Shown here: positions 1 through 5,935 of the stretch, piece by piece | Layout of the letters: every line of letters starts with the position of its first letter | Numbering within the stretch: the first letter of the stretch is position 1 | Assembly (NCBI GenBank): GCA_949288405.1 | Contig: CASEKM010000060.1 | Location: 1 to 9,476, forward strand | Source of the DNA: an uncultured bacterium | GTDB lineage: Bacteria; Bacillota; Clostridia; Oscillospirales; Oscillospiraceae | Direction: 5' to 3' | Length of the DNA stretch: 9,476 bases | Translations under genes and position numbers: made by a program | The notes under the pieces: model-generated | Database searches by the model: none | The model's input: only the letters and a program-made list of their open reading frames with translations | What the model was told of the DNA's origin: nothing

Positions 1-1
1 C

Positions 2-244
2 CGCTACATGAGCGTGGGCGGCATCTTCGAGTGCTATGAGAAGCCCTATGAGATCCTGGACTACAACGCCCTGAAGGACGATCCCCTGATCGACCCCGCT
101 ACCATCGGTCTGAAGGGCTCCCCCACCAACATCCTGACCTCCTTCACGCCTCCCCAGAAGGGCGCCGGCATGATGCTGGAGGGCGCCGACAAGGCAACTT
201 GTGAGAAGCTGGCCGGCATTCTGGCTGCCAAGCACATGATCTGA
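2..244 (+). CDS. etfB: Electron transfer flavoprotein beta subunit, C-terminal part (5' end outside window)
   Basis: The frame is open from the left edge (Arg-Tyr-Met...) to TGA at 242-244, leaving about 80 C-terminal residues. The visible part has the EtfB tail pattern: RYMSVGGIFECYEKP, then IGLKGSPTNI and SFTPPQKGAG before a short terminal helix. The family pairs with EtfA to form the FAD heterodimer that moves electrons from or to acyl-CoA dehydrogenases; in anaerobic clostridia such Etfs often bifurcate electrons with butyryl-CoA dehydrogenase. Whether this one bifurcates cannot be judged, because the nucleotide and FAD motifs of EtfB lie upstream. etfA follows after 21 nt on the same strand, so the two are almost certainly co-transcribed; the promoter is outside the window. 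Identity rests on the tail motifs plus the etfA neighbour. Confidence 0.9.
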   Translation, partial: RYMSVGGIFECYEKPYEILDYNALKDDPLIDPATIGLKGSPTNILTSFTPPQKGAGMMLEGADKATCEKLAGILAAKHMI

Positions 245-265
245 TAGAAGGGAGAACGGAAGACT

Positions 266-1405
266 ATGTCTACTTTCAATAGTTCTGATATCGCTGCCTT
301 CAAGGGCGGCGTATGGGTATTCTGCGAGCAGCGCCAGGGCAGCATGATGCCCACCTCTTTCGAGCTGATCTCCGAGGGCCGCAAGCTGGCCGACGAGCTG
401 GGGACCAAGCTGTACGGCATCCTGCTGGGCCACAACATCGAGGGCATCGCCAAGGAGCTGGGCGGCTACGGCGCTGACGGCGTGTACGTCTGCGACCACC
501 CCCTGCTGGAGCACTACACCACCGACGGCTACACCAAGGTCATCTGCGACGTGATCGAGGAGTACAAGCCCGAGATCATGCTCATCGGCGCCACCAACAT
601 CGGCCGTGACCTGGGCCCCCGCTGCGCGGCCCGTCTGCACACCGGCCTGTGCGCCGACTGCACCCACCTGGACGTGGATATGGGCATCTACAAGGACTTC
701 CTGCGTGAGGCCTCCACTCTGGCCCCCGAGAAGATCGACGGCCTGAACACCGCCATCGTCCTGGGCGAGAAGCACGACGTGTCCCGCGACCTGAAGATGA
801 CCCGTCCCGCCTTCGGCGGCCACCTGATGGCCTCCATCATCTGCCCCCGCTTCCGTCCCGCCATGGCCACCGTGCGCCCCGGCGTGATGAAGAAGGCCCC
901 CTTCGATCAGGCCAAGGCCGACGCCTGCGAGATCATCAAGCCCAACTTCTCCCTGACTGAGGACGACATGGAGACCCAGGTGGTCGAGGTCGTCAAGGCC
1001 GCCAAGAAGCTGGTGGACCTGATCGGCGCCGACGTGGTCGTCTCCGTGGGCCGCGGCATCTCCAAGGACGTGGAGGGCGGCATCAAGCTGGCCGAGGAGC
1101 TGGCTGAGGTCCTGGGCGGCGTCGTGGGCGGCTCCCGTGCCACCATCGACTCCGGCTGGCTGTCCGCCGACCACCAGGTGGGCCAGACCGGCAAGACCGT
1201 GCACCCCAAGATCTATGTGGCTCTGGGCATCTCCGGCGCCATCCAGCACAAGGCTGGCATGCAGGATTCCGAGTGCATCATCGCCGTGAACAAGAACGAG
1301 AACGCCCCCATCTTCGAGATCGCCGACTACGGCATCTGCGGCGACCTGTTCAAGGTCACCCCCATGCTGACCGAGGCCATCCGCGCCGCCAAGGCCGCGA
1401 AGTAA
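266..1405 (+). CDS. etfA: Electron transfer flavoprotein alpha subunit
   Basis: This is a full-length 379-residue EtfA, a cytoplasmic partner of EtfB that holds FAD and passes electrons between acyl-CoA dehydrogenases and ferredoxin/NAD or the quinone pool. The N-terminal Rossmann-like ETF domain (about 14-200) includes GATNIGRDLGPRCAARL near 108-124. The C-terminal FAD domain (about 255-375) shows VGRGI (261-265), SR (290-291), SGW (296-298), QVGQTGK (304-310), GISGAIQH (321-328) and ADYGICGDLFKV (353-364), the classic FAD-binding set. AAGGGAG at 248-254 precedes the ATG and sits in the 21-nt gap after etfB, so the pair is an operon. A strong terminator follows 20 nt after the stop. The short N-terminal extension without a ferredoxin domain fits the two-subunit clostridial type. 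A role in butyrate or other acyl-CoA metabolism is inference from the family. Confidence 0.96.
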   Translation: MSTFNSSDIAAFKGGVWVFCEQRQGSMMPTSFELISEGRKLADELGTKLYGILLGHNIEGIAKELGGYGADGVYVCDHPLLEHYTTDGYTKVICDVIEEYKPEIMLIGATNIGRDLGPRCAARLHTGLCADCTHLDVDMGIYKDFLREASTLAPEKIDGLNTAIVLGEKHDVSRDLKMTRPAFGGHLMASIICPRFRPAMATVRPGVMKKAPFDQAKADACEIIKPNFSLTEDDMETQVVEVVKAAKKLVDLIGADVVVSVGRGISKDVEGGIKLAEELAEVLGGVVGGSRATIDSGWLSADHQVGQTGKTVHPKIYVALGISGAIQHKAGMQDSECIIAVNKNENAPIFEIADYGICGDLFKVTPMLTEAIRAAKAAK

Positions 1406-1425
1406 GGGATTTCCTCTCAAACTTC

Positions 1426-1458
1426 AAGCCCCGCTTCCCAACGGAAGCGGGGCTTTTT
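1426..1458 (+). terminator. Intrinsic terminator of the etf operon
   Basis: A perfect 13-bp inverted repeat (arms 1426-1438 and 1443-1455, AAGCCCCGCTTCC and its complement) with a CAAC loop is followed by a run of T to 1458. It lies 20 nt after the etfA stop, in the gap between convergent operons. Confidence 0.95.
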
Positions 1459-1464
1459 GCATAC

Positions 1465-1494
1465 AAAAAGCGGCCCGGCGCCTGCTGGACCGCC
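1465..1494 (-). terminator. Intrinsic terminator of the yaaA-threonine aldolase operon
   Basis: On the minus strand, GCGGTCC (1493-1487) pairs with GGGCCGC (1476-1470) with one G-U pair, followed by five T (1469-1465). It begins about 10 nt after the threonine aldolase stop. It is weaker than the etfA terminator beside it; the two point at each other and do not overlap. Confidence 0.7.
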
Positions 1495-1504
1495 TTGAAA
1501 TGGG

Positions 1505-2551
1505 TCAGCTGTGTGTACAGACCGCTGCAATGTCCCGGCACAGCTCCTCCACCGCCTGGGGCTGAGTGGCCCAGCTGGTGCAGAAGCGGAGGACAAAGCG
1601 GTCCCCCTCCAGGGCCTCCCACTGGTTGAAGGTGTACTTCCGGGCCAGAGCGTCCCGCTGTTCCCGGGTGAGGATGGGAAACTGCTGGTTGGTCTGGGAG
1701 GGGAAGGCCATCTCCACACCGCAGCGGTGGAAGGCATCCCGGATACGCAGGGCCAGCTCCACCGCCTGGCGGCCCAGCTGGAGATAGAGGCCGTCCTCAA
1801 AGAGGACCTCAAACTGGATGCCCAGCAGGCGGCCCTTGGCCAGCATCCCGCCCAGCCGCTTCACCATATACCGGAAGTCCCGCTGGATGGACAGGTTGGG
1901 GATGACCACCGCCTCCCCGACGAGGGCCCCCACCTTGGTGCCGCCGATGTAGAACACATCGGCCAGCTGGGCCAGGTCGGGGAGGGTCACGTCGTTGCCG
2001 GGAGCGGCCAGGCCATAGCCGCACCGGGCGCCGTCGATGTACAGGGGAATGTGCCGCTGCCAGCACACCTGGTGAATGGCCTTCAGCTCGGCCTTGGAGT
2101 ACAGGGTGCCCAGTTCCGTGGGCTGGGAGAGGTACACCAGTCCGGGCTGAACGGTGTGCTCGTGGCTGGGGTCGGTCCAGTGGGCGGAGCACAGTTTGGC
2201 GATCTGCTGGGCGGTGATCTTACCGTCCCGGCTGGGGAGGGCCAGCACCTTGTGGCCGGTAGCCTCGATGGCGCCGGTCTCGTGGACGTTGATGTGGCCC
2301 GTGTCGGCACAGACCACCCCCTGGTAGGGCTTCAGGATGGAGGCGATCACGATTTGATTGGCCTGGGTGCCTCCGCTGAGAAATTCGATGGTGGATTGCG
2401 GGAGGCCGCAGGCCTGGCGGATCAGGGCCCTGGCCCGCTCACAGTGGTCGTCCTTTCCATAGCCGGGGGACTGCTCCAGGTTGGTGGACAGGAGCCGCTC
2501 CAGGATCTTGGGGTGGGCCCCCTCGCTGTAATCGCACTCAAAGCGCAGCAT
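1505..2551 (-). CDS. Low-specificity threonine aldolase / beta-eliminating lyase family PLP enzyme
   Basis: This 348-residue fold-type I PLP enzyme is of the aromatic amino acid beta-eliminating lyase/threonine aldolase family (PF01212). Seen: FLSGGTQANQ (58-67), the phosphate-binding turn; CADTGHINVHETGA (81-94), with the family His/Glu; YIDGAR (171-176), whose Asp contacts the PLP pyridine nitrogen; and YIGGTKVGAL (201-210), where K206 is the expected Schiff-base lysine. The usual reaction is cleavage of L-threonine or L-allo-threonine to glycine and acetaldehyde in the cytoplasm; substrate stereochemistry cannot be read from sequence. AAAGGA at 2561-2566 sits 9 nt from the ATG at 2551, which fits this start better than the out-of-frame ATG at 2558. 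It lies 21 nt after yaaA on the same strand, so they likely share a transcript. I am sure of the family, less so of the exact substrate. Confidence 0.87.
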   Translation of the reverse strand: MLRFECDYSEGAHPKILERLLSTNLEQSPGYGKDDHCERARALIRQACGLPQSTIEFLSGGTQANQIVIASILKPYQGVVCADTGHINVHETGAIEATGHKVLALPSRDGKITAQQIAKLCSAHWTDPSHEHTVQPGLVYLSQPTELGTLYSKAELKAIHQVCWQRHIPLYIDGARCGYGLAAPGNDVTLPDLAQLADVFYIGGTKVGALVGEAVVIPNLSIQRDFRYMVKRLGGMLAKGRLLGIQFEVLFEDGLYLQLGRQAVELALRIRDAFHRCGVEMAFPSQTNQQFPILTREQRDALARKYTFNQWEALEGDRFVLRFCTSWATQPQAVEELCRDIAAVCTHS

Positions 2552-2572
2552 AGGTCATCGTCCTTTCTGTTG

Positions 2573-3334
2573 TCACAACTTCGTTTCCTTAGATCTGAGA
2601 AAAATCAGGCGGCAGTCCGTGGAGCGCTCCCGGCAGAACCGGTAGCCCAGCCCCTGGAAGGCGGGCAGCTGGGACCGGCTGGTGATCCCCTCCGACGCCA
2701 GCCAACGCACCATTTCGCCCCTGGCCATTTTGCACAGCGTGCCCTTCTCCGCCACCTTGCCGTCGGGGCGGAGCTCTCCGAAGACACAGGTGACCACAGG
2801 GAGGGAGGCGGGCAGGTGGGGGAGGACCGCGCGGCTGTACTCCCGGGAGGCCAGGTCCAGCACCCACTGGGCTTCGCCGGCCAGGGCCCGGGCCAGGCGG
2901 CCGTCCCAGAAGGCATACAGGTCCCGGCAGCCGTCCACCGCCAGTTTGGCCTGCATCTCCAGGCGGTAGGGCGTGACTCCGTCAAAGGGGCGGAGCAGCC
3001 CGTAAAAGCCGGAGAGGATGCGCAGATGCTCCTGCAGGAACTCATACTGGCCGCGCTCCATCACGCCGGGGGCCATGGTCTGGTACTGGATCCCCACATA
3101 GGACAGCAGGGCGGGGGTCAGGCGGCGCTCCAGCTCCATGGTCCGCAGGCGGTCCACGTTCAGGGCGGCGATGGCGTCATTGCACCGCCACAGCTTCTGG
3201 AGCTGGGCCGGCGAGAGGGCCCGGAGGGCGGCCAGAAGACGCTTTGTCTCGGGCAGGAAGACCGGCAGACCGTCCGGCGGCAGCGTGTCCAGGTCCTCCC
3301 GCATCCCCTTGGCGGGGGAAATAATGATCCGCAT
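2573..3334 (-). CDS. yaaA: YaaA family peroxide stress protein (DUF328/UPF0246)
   Basis: This 253-residue protein has the whole family signature. It opens with MRIIISPAKGM (SPAK motif, 6-9), then ILSGFYGLLRPFDGVTPYRLEM (106-127), LASREYSRAV (161-170), KMARGEMVRW (202-211) and a closing FQGLGYRF (226-233). In E. coli YaaA lowers free intracellular iron and limits damage during hydrogen peroxide stress, and it binds DNA in vitro; the biochemical mechanism is unsettled. The frame is open to 3490, but the start at 3334 is chosen because the conserved N-terminus begins there, an AGGAGG site precedes it, and the extra 52 residues upstream overlap the promoter and look random. It is first in an operon with the threonine aldolase. 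No OxyR- or PerR-type operator was recognised. Confidence 0.93.
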   Translation of the reverse strand: MRIIISPAKGMREDLDTLPPDGLPVFLPETKRLLAALRALSPAQLQKLWRCNDAIAALNVDRLRTMELERRLTPALLSYVGIQYQTMAPGVMERGQYEFLQEHLRILSGFYGLLRPFDGVTPYRLEMQAKLAVDGCRDLYAFWDGRLARALAGEAQWVLDLASREYSRAVLPHLPASLPVVTCVFGELRPDGKVAEKGTLCKMARGEMVRWLASEGITSRSQLPAFQGLGYRFCRERSTDCRLIFLRSKETKL

Positions 3335-3338
3335 AGCG

Positions 3339-3346
3339 CCTCCTCC
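3339..3346 (-). promoter_or_regulatory. Ribosome binding site that fixes the yaaA start
   Basis: On the minus strand GGAGGAGG (3346-3339) lies 4 to 7 nt before the ATG at 3334. It supports the short, conserved start of yaaA over the longer open frame. Confidence 0.85.
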
Positions 3347-3377
3347 GGGCGTCAGCCGCCCTGTTTGTTTCCCTTCC

Positions 3378-3405
3378 ATTATAATATGTACGGAGAAAAA
3401 TACAA
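3378..3405 (-). promoter_or_regulatory. Putative sigma-A promoter of yaaA-threonine aldolase operon
   Basis: On the minus strand a perfect TATAAT (3383-3378) is preceded after 16 nt by TTGTAT (3405-3400), a weak -35. The -10 is 43 nt upstream of the yaaA start. The -10 is convincing; the -35 is only a half match. Confidence 0.6.
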
Positions 3406-3460
3406 GAAAAACCTCCAAAGGGAGCGGCGAACGGGACATATTTCCGGGCAAAACAGAAAT

Positions 3461-3512
3461 ACGAAAAAAATTTAAAAAAAGGCTTGCCAAAGGCCTTCCC
3501 CTGTGCTATAAT
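3461..3512 (+). promoter_or_regulatory. Strong promoter with A-tract UP element for tRNA-Arg
   Basis: TTGCCA (3484-3489) and a perfect TATAAT (3507-3512) are separated by exactly 17 nt. Just upstream, 3461-3480 is almost pure A/T with two A7 runs, as expected of an UP element at a stable-RNA promoter. Transcription should start near 3519, about 33 nt before the mature tRNA. A 7-bp hairpin (TCAGGAG 3523-3529 with CTCCTGA 3535-3541) lies in that leader. Confidence 0.85.
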
Positions 3513-3551
3513 AACCAAGTCGTCAGGAGAACCCCTCCTGAGGCAACAGTT

Positions 3552-3628
3552 GCGGCTGTAGCTCAGTTGGATAGAGTGTTTGGCTACGAACCAAAAGGTC
3601 GCGGGTTCGAATCCCTCCAGCCGTACCA
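3552..3628 (+). tRNA. tRNA-Arg (anticodon ACG), CCA encoded
   Basis: The 77-nt cloverleaf has acceptor arms GCGGCTG (3552-3558) and CAGCCGT (3618-3624), T8-A9, and D-stem GCTC with GAGT. The anticodon stem TTTGG/CCAAA encloses loop CTACGAA with anticodon ACG at 3586-3588. The variable loop is five bases, the T-loop TTCGAAT, the discriminator A3625, and CCA 3626-3628 is encoded. ACG is read as ICG after A34 deamination by TadA and decodes CGU/CGC/CGA. Two departures from a perfect cloverleaf are visible: a G-U pair at the first acceptor position (3552:3624) and a C-U mismatch in the T-stem (3602:3616). A promoter lies upstream and a terminator abuts the 3' end, so it is a single-gene unit. Confidence 0.96.
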
Positions 3629-3665
3629 AAAAGAAAGACACGACGTAAGTCGTGTCTTTCTTTTT
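3628..3665 (+). terminator. Intrinsic terminator of tRNA-Arg
   Basis: A perfect 17-bp inverted repeat (3628-3644 and 3649-3665; core AGAAAGACACGAC) with a GTAA loop ends in five T. Its left arm starts at the last A of the tRNA CCA end. The A-rich left arm also makes it a possible terminator on the minus strand. Confidence 0.92.
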
Positions 3666-3864
3666 GGGTTCCGCTCCCGCTGGTCGCTCCACCCTTCGGT
3701 GATTTCAATGCTCGGGCCGGCAAAGCCGCCCCTGCGCAATTCTCTGCCGCCTCCAGCGGCTCCGAATTTACGGCGCAAAAGCGCCGCCGGCCAGAAGGCC
3801 GGTAAAGGTGGTACATTCGAAGCGCTGTCGTAAATCGGGAATATCGATTTTGACCGTCCTTTCC
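3666..3864. repeat. Gene-free stretch with four short GC-rich hairpins
   Basis: No credible gene is seen. Four hairpins follow each other: CGGC-AAA-GCCG (3718-3728), GCCGC-CTCCA-GCGGC (3746-3760), CGGCGC-AAAA-GCGCCG (3771-3786) and CCGGCC-AGAA-GGCCGG (3787-3802). The last two are back to back. Frames open across this stretch on both strands run into the tRNA and its terminator, which is the usual mark of spurious translation. The layout resembles a REP-type structured intergenic repeat. From memory only, similar conceptual translations recur beside tRNA genes in related genomes, which would fit a dispersed repeat; this was not searched. Confidence 0.5.
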
Positions 3865-3909
3865 AAGTAAAACCCTTGTAATCTCAATAGATTACGAGGG
3901 TTTTTACTT
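3865..3909. repeat. AT-rich 20-bp near-perfect inverted repeat
   Basis: Arms 3865-3884 and 3889-3909 (starting AAGTAAAACCC and ending GGGTTTTTACTT) are complementary over 20 bp around a CAAT loop, with one mismatch (T3877 against G3896) and one extra T in the right arm. It looks like a terminator (T5 run in the right arm, or A run on the other strand), yet no gene lies directly upstream on either strand. The base composition is far more AT-rich than the coding regions on both sides. Confidence 0.7.
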
Positions 3910-3946
3910 TACTCAAAAATGGAAGAAATTTCAAGGAAATTGGCTC

Positions 3947-3979
3947 AGGTCAACTTTTAGGTCAACTAAGAGGTCAACT
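3947..3979. repeat. Three AGGTCAACT direct repeats at 12-bp period
   Basis: Exact 9-mers occur at 3947-3955, 3959-3967 and 3971-3979, separated by differing 3-nt spacers (TTT, AAG). The perfect 9-of-12 conservation with variable spacers looks like a set of protein binding sites rather than a microsatellite. Just over one helical turn separates the copies. Arm-type sites of tyrosine recombinases or an iteron-like regulator array are possible; neither is shown. Confidence 0.75.
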
Positions 3980-4026
3980 GCACCGGAAAAGTCATTGAAA
4001 AAGAAGGGGTTGAATAGGGCAGTGAC

Positions 4027-4098
4027 AAAAGCCCCTTAAGGGGTGGTCCGAAAAAAGAATGCAGTCGGCAAACCGTTTCGGGTCCCTTAAGGGGCTTT
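4027..4098 (-). terminator. Large nested inverted repeat, likely folD operon terminator
   Basis: Arms 4028-4042 and 4084-4098 (AAAGCCCCTTAAGGG and its complement) pair perfectly over 15 bp. Inside, CCGAAA (4048-4053) and TTTCGG (4076-4081) extend the stem after a small internal loop, leaving a 22-nt loop. Each arm also contains its own small palindrome (CCCCTTAAGGGG at 4032-4043, CCCTTAAGGG at 4084-4093). Read on the minus strand, the structure starts 18 nt after the folD stop and ends in four T (4030-4027), so termination of the yfmF-yfmH-lgt-folD transcript is its most likely job. The T run is short, and the loop is large for a terminator. Confidence 0.6.
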
Positions 4099-4116
4099 GA
4101 CTTCCAAAACTCAATT

Positions 4117-4962
4117 TTACAGCTTCCCGTGCTTCCGGGCGGCGTACAGGGTGTTCTCCATGAGCATGGCCCGGGTCATGGGCCCCACGCCCCCGGGGAC
4201 GGGGGTGATGTAAGCAGCCCGCTCCGCCGCGGCGGCGTAGTCCACGTCGCCGCACAGCTTGCCGGCCTCGTTCCGGTTCATGGCCACGTCCACCACCACG
4301 GCCCCCTCCTTCACCATATCGCCGGTGATGAGGCCCGCCCGGCCGGCGGCGGCCACCAGAATGTCCGCCCGCAGGCACTCCGCCTTCAGATCGGGGGTTT
4401 TGGTGTGGCAGATGGTCACCGTGGCGTTGGCCCGCAGCATGAGCATAGCCTGGGGTTTGCCCACGATGTTGGAGCGGCCCACGATGACGCAGTGCTTCCC
4501 CGCGGGGTCGATCCCGTACTCCTTCAGCATCCGCATCACGCCGGCGGGGGTGCAGGGCTGAAAGCCCTCCTCCCCGATCATCAGCTGTCCCACGTTGAAG
4601 GGGTGGAAGCAGTCCACATCCTTGTCCGGCCGGATGGCCAGCAGGACCTCCTTCTCGTCCAAATGCTTGGGCAGGGGCAGCTGAACCAAAATGCCGTCGA
4701 TGTCCTCCCGCTCGTTGAGGGTCTCCACCAGCTCCAGCAGCTCCTGCTGGGTGGTCTGGGCCGGGATGGCGTACTCCTCGCTGTAGATGCCGCACTCCCC
4801 GCAGTCCCTTTTCTTGCCGTTTACGTACACCCGGGAGGCGGGGTCGTCCCCCACCAGCACCACGGCCAGTCCAGGCTTCCGGGCCATCCCCTCCACCTGG
4901 GCGCGGACCTCCTCCTTCACCTTGGCCGCCAGGGCCTTTCCGTCCATCACGATCGCGGGCAT
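4117..4962 (-). CDS. folD: Bifunctional methylenetetrahydrofolate dehydrogenase / methenyltetrahydrofolate cyclohydrolase
   Basis: FolD (281 residues) interconverts 5,10-methylene-, 5,10-methenyl- and 10-formyl-tetrahydrofolate in the cytoplasm, feeding purine synthesis, formyl-Met-tRNA and, in acetogens, the Wood-Ljungdahl methyl branch. The N-terminal catalytic domain shows YVNGK (46-50) with the family Tyr and Lys50, QLPLPKHLD (94-102) and DKDVDCFHPFN (113-123). The Rossmann domain shows PCTPAGV (136-142), GRSNIVGKP (162-170) and PVPGGVGPMTRAML (254-267). The frame also allows an ATG six codons earlier at 4980, but the AGGAGG at 4977-4972 is correctly spaced only for the ATG at 4962. The start follows the lgt stop by one nucleotide, so translation is probably coupled. 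It is last in the operon. Confidence 0.97.
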   Translation of the reverse strand: MPAIVMDGKALAAKVKEEVRAQVEGMARKPGLAVVLVGDDPASRVYVNGKKRDCGECGIYSEEYAIPAQTTQQELLELVETLNEREDIDGILVQLPLPKHLDEKEVLLAIRPDKDVDCFHPFNVGQLMIGEEGFQPCTPAGVMRMLKEYGIDPAGKHCVIVGRSNIVGKPQAMLMLRANATVTICHTKTPDLKAECLRADILVAAAGRAGLITGDMVKEGAVVVDVAMNRNEAGKLCGDVDYAAAAERAAYITPVPGGVGPMTRAMLMENTLYAARKHGKL

Positions 4963-4963
4963 A

Positions 4964-5935
4964 TCAAGATTCCTCCTCATGGTCTTCTGATTGGGTCGAA
5001 GGCTCCGGCGGTTCTGCCGAAGCGCGCAGTTGGTTCACATACAGCTTGGCCGGGTCGTGGGGCCGGAAGCGGTTATAGAGCAGGACCGCTCCCGCCGCCA
5101 GGAAGCACACCGCCGCCACCATCTGGGATACCCGAATGGGGACGCCGAACAGCTCCAGGCCGAAGAAGTACAGGCTGTCGGTACGCAGCCCCTCGATCCA
5201 GGCCCGGCCCAGGCCGTACCAGCACAGGTAGAACAGGAAGCACTCGCCGTCGTATCTCCGCCAGCGCCTCCCCATGAGATAGACCAGGAGCAGCCCCACA
5301 AAGTTCCAGGCGGACTCATAGAAAAAGGTGGGGTGGACGCCCAGGGTCCCGTCCAGAATGGCCTGGAACCCGGCCTGATCCACATAGCCGTGCTGCAGCA
5401 TGTACTCCGCGATGGACTCCCCGCACATGCGCCAGGGCAGGTCCGTCACGCCGCCGAAGGCCTCCACGTTCATAAAGTTGCCCCACCGGCCGATGAGCTG
5501 GCCGATGAACAGCCCGTGGACCCCCAGGTCGGCAAAGGCCAGGAAGCTGATCTTCCGCACGTGACAGAAGATCAGCAGCACGATGGCCGAGGAGATGATG
5601 GCCCCGTAGATGGCCAGGCCCCCGTCGCTGTACCGGAAGATGGCCGCCCAGTCCAGGGAGCCGTCCGGGTTTTTGTACAGGTCCAGGTTGAAGACCACAT
5701 AGTACACCCGAATGGCCACCAGGGCCGCCGGCACGGCAAAGAGCATCATGTCCATGATCTGGTCGGGGACGATGCCAAAGCGGGGGGCCCACCGGGAGCA
5801 CAGGTACACGGCCAGCAGCAGGCCGCAGGCGATGATGACGCCGTACCAGTACACCGGGCGGCCGAAAATTTCAAAGGCCACCCGGTTCAGGGTGAACTCC
5901 AGCCCCAGGCCGGGGAAGAAGATGGTGTGGATCAT
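4964..5935 (-). CDS. lgt: Prolipoprotein diacylglyceryl transferase
   Basis: Lgt is the multi-pass membrane enzyme that moves diacylglycerol from phosphatidylglycerol to the lipobox cysteine of prelipoproteins, the first step of lipoprotein maturation. The 323-residue protein has about seven hydrophobic stretches. It shows SDGGLAIYG (103-111), the Lgt signature GRWGNFMNVEAFG (149-161, with R150, N153 and E158), HPTFFYESAWN (201-211) and RTDSLYF (251-257). The start at 5935 is preferred over an upstream ATG at 6100 because the protein then begins with the normal first helix, an AAGGAGG site precedes it, and the upstream part overlaps yfmH in another frame. ATG and the yfmH stop overlap as ATGA. 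The tail (about 296-323) is hydrophilic and acidic and carries no membrane segment; it looks like a clade-specific extension. Confidence 0.97.
   Translation of the reverse strand: MIHTIFFPGLGLEFTLNRVAFEIFGRPVYWYGVIIACGLLLAVYLCSRWAPRFGIVPDQIMDMMLFAVPAALVAIRVYYVVFNLDLYKNPDGSLDWAAIFRYSDGGLAIYGAIISSAIVLLIFCHVRKISFLAFADLGVHGLFIGQLIGRWGNFMNVEAFGGVTDLPWRMCGESIAEYMLQHGYVDQAGFQAILDGTLGVHPTFFYESAWNFVGLLLVYLMGRRWRRYDGECFLFYLCWYGLGRAWIEGLRTDSLYFFGLELFGVPIRVSQMVAAVCFLAAGAVLLYNRFRPHDPAKLYVNQLRASAEPPEPSTQSEDHEEES
4972..4977 (-). promoter_or_regulatory. Ribosome binding site deciding the folD start
   Basis: Minus-strand AGGAGG lies inside the last codons of lgt, 9 nt before the ATG at 4962. The alternative folD ATG at 4978-4980 sits upstream of this site and so cannot use it. 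Confidence 0.85.

Noticed and set aside
2538..2558. Six-codon open frame (MTYAAL) overlapping the threonine aldolase start
   Set aside because: Its ATG is only 2 nt from the ribosome binding site, too close for normal initiation; the same site is well spaced for the real start.
1511..3475. 654-codon open frame on the + strand
   Set aside because: It lies antisense across the threonine aldolase and yaaA genes, is rich in Gly/Val/Gln/His typical of antisense GC-rich DNA, has no convincing ribosome binding site, and crosses the gap between two real genes.
3523..3816. Minus-strand open frame with an AGGIRTRDLLVRSQTLYPTE-type stretch
   Set aside because: This is the well-known false protein made by translating the reverse complement of a tRNA gene. 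Neighbouring frames here (3177-3692, 3584-3778) have the same cause.
3948..4035. Short minus-strand frame reading VDLLVDLKVDL through the AGGTCAACT repeats
   Set aside because: The frame is closed by a TAA near 4036 and has no ATG with a ribosome binding site. The repeated VDL only reflects the 12-bp DNA period. A remnant of an integrase C-terminus was considered but cannot be shown.
3992..4795. 267-codon minus-strand frame over folD
   Set aside because: It is an out-of-frame shadow of folD, rich in Gly/Arg/His, running through the downstream inverted repeat.
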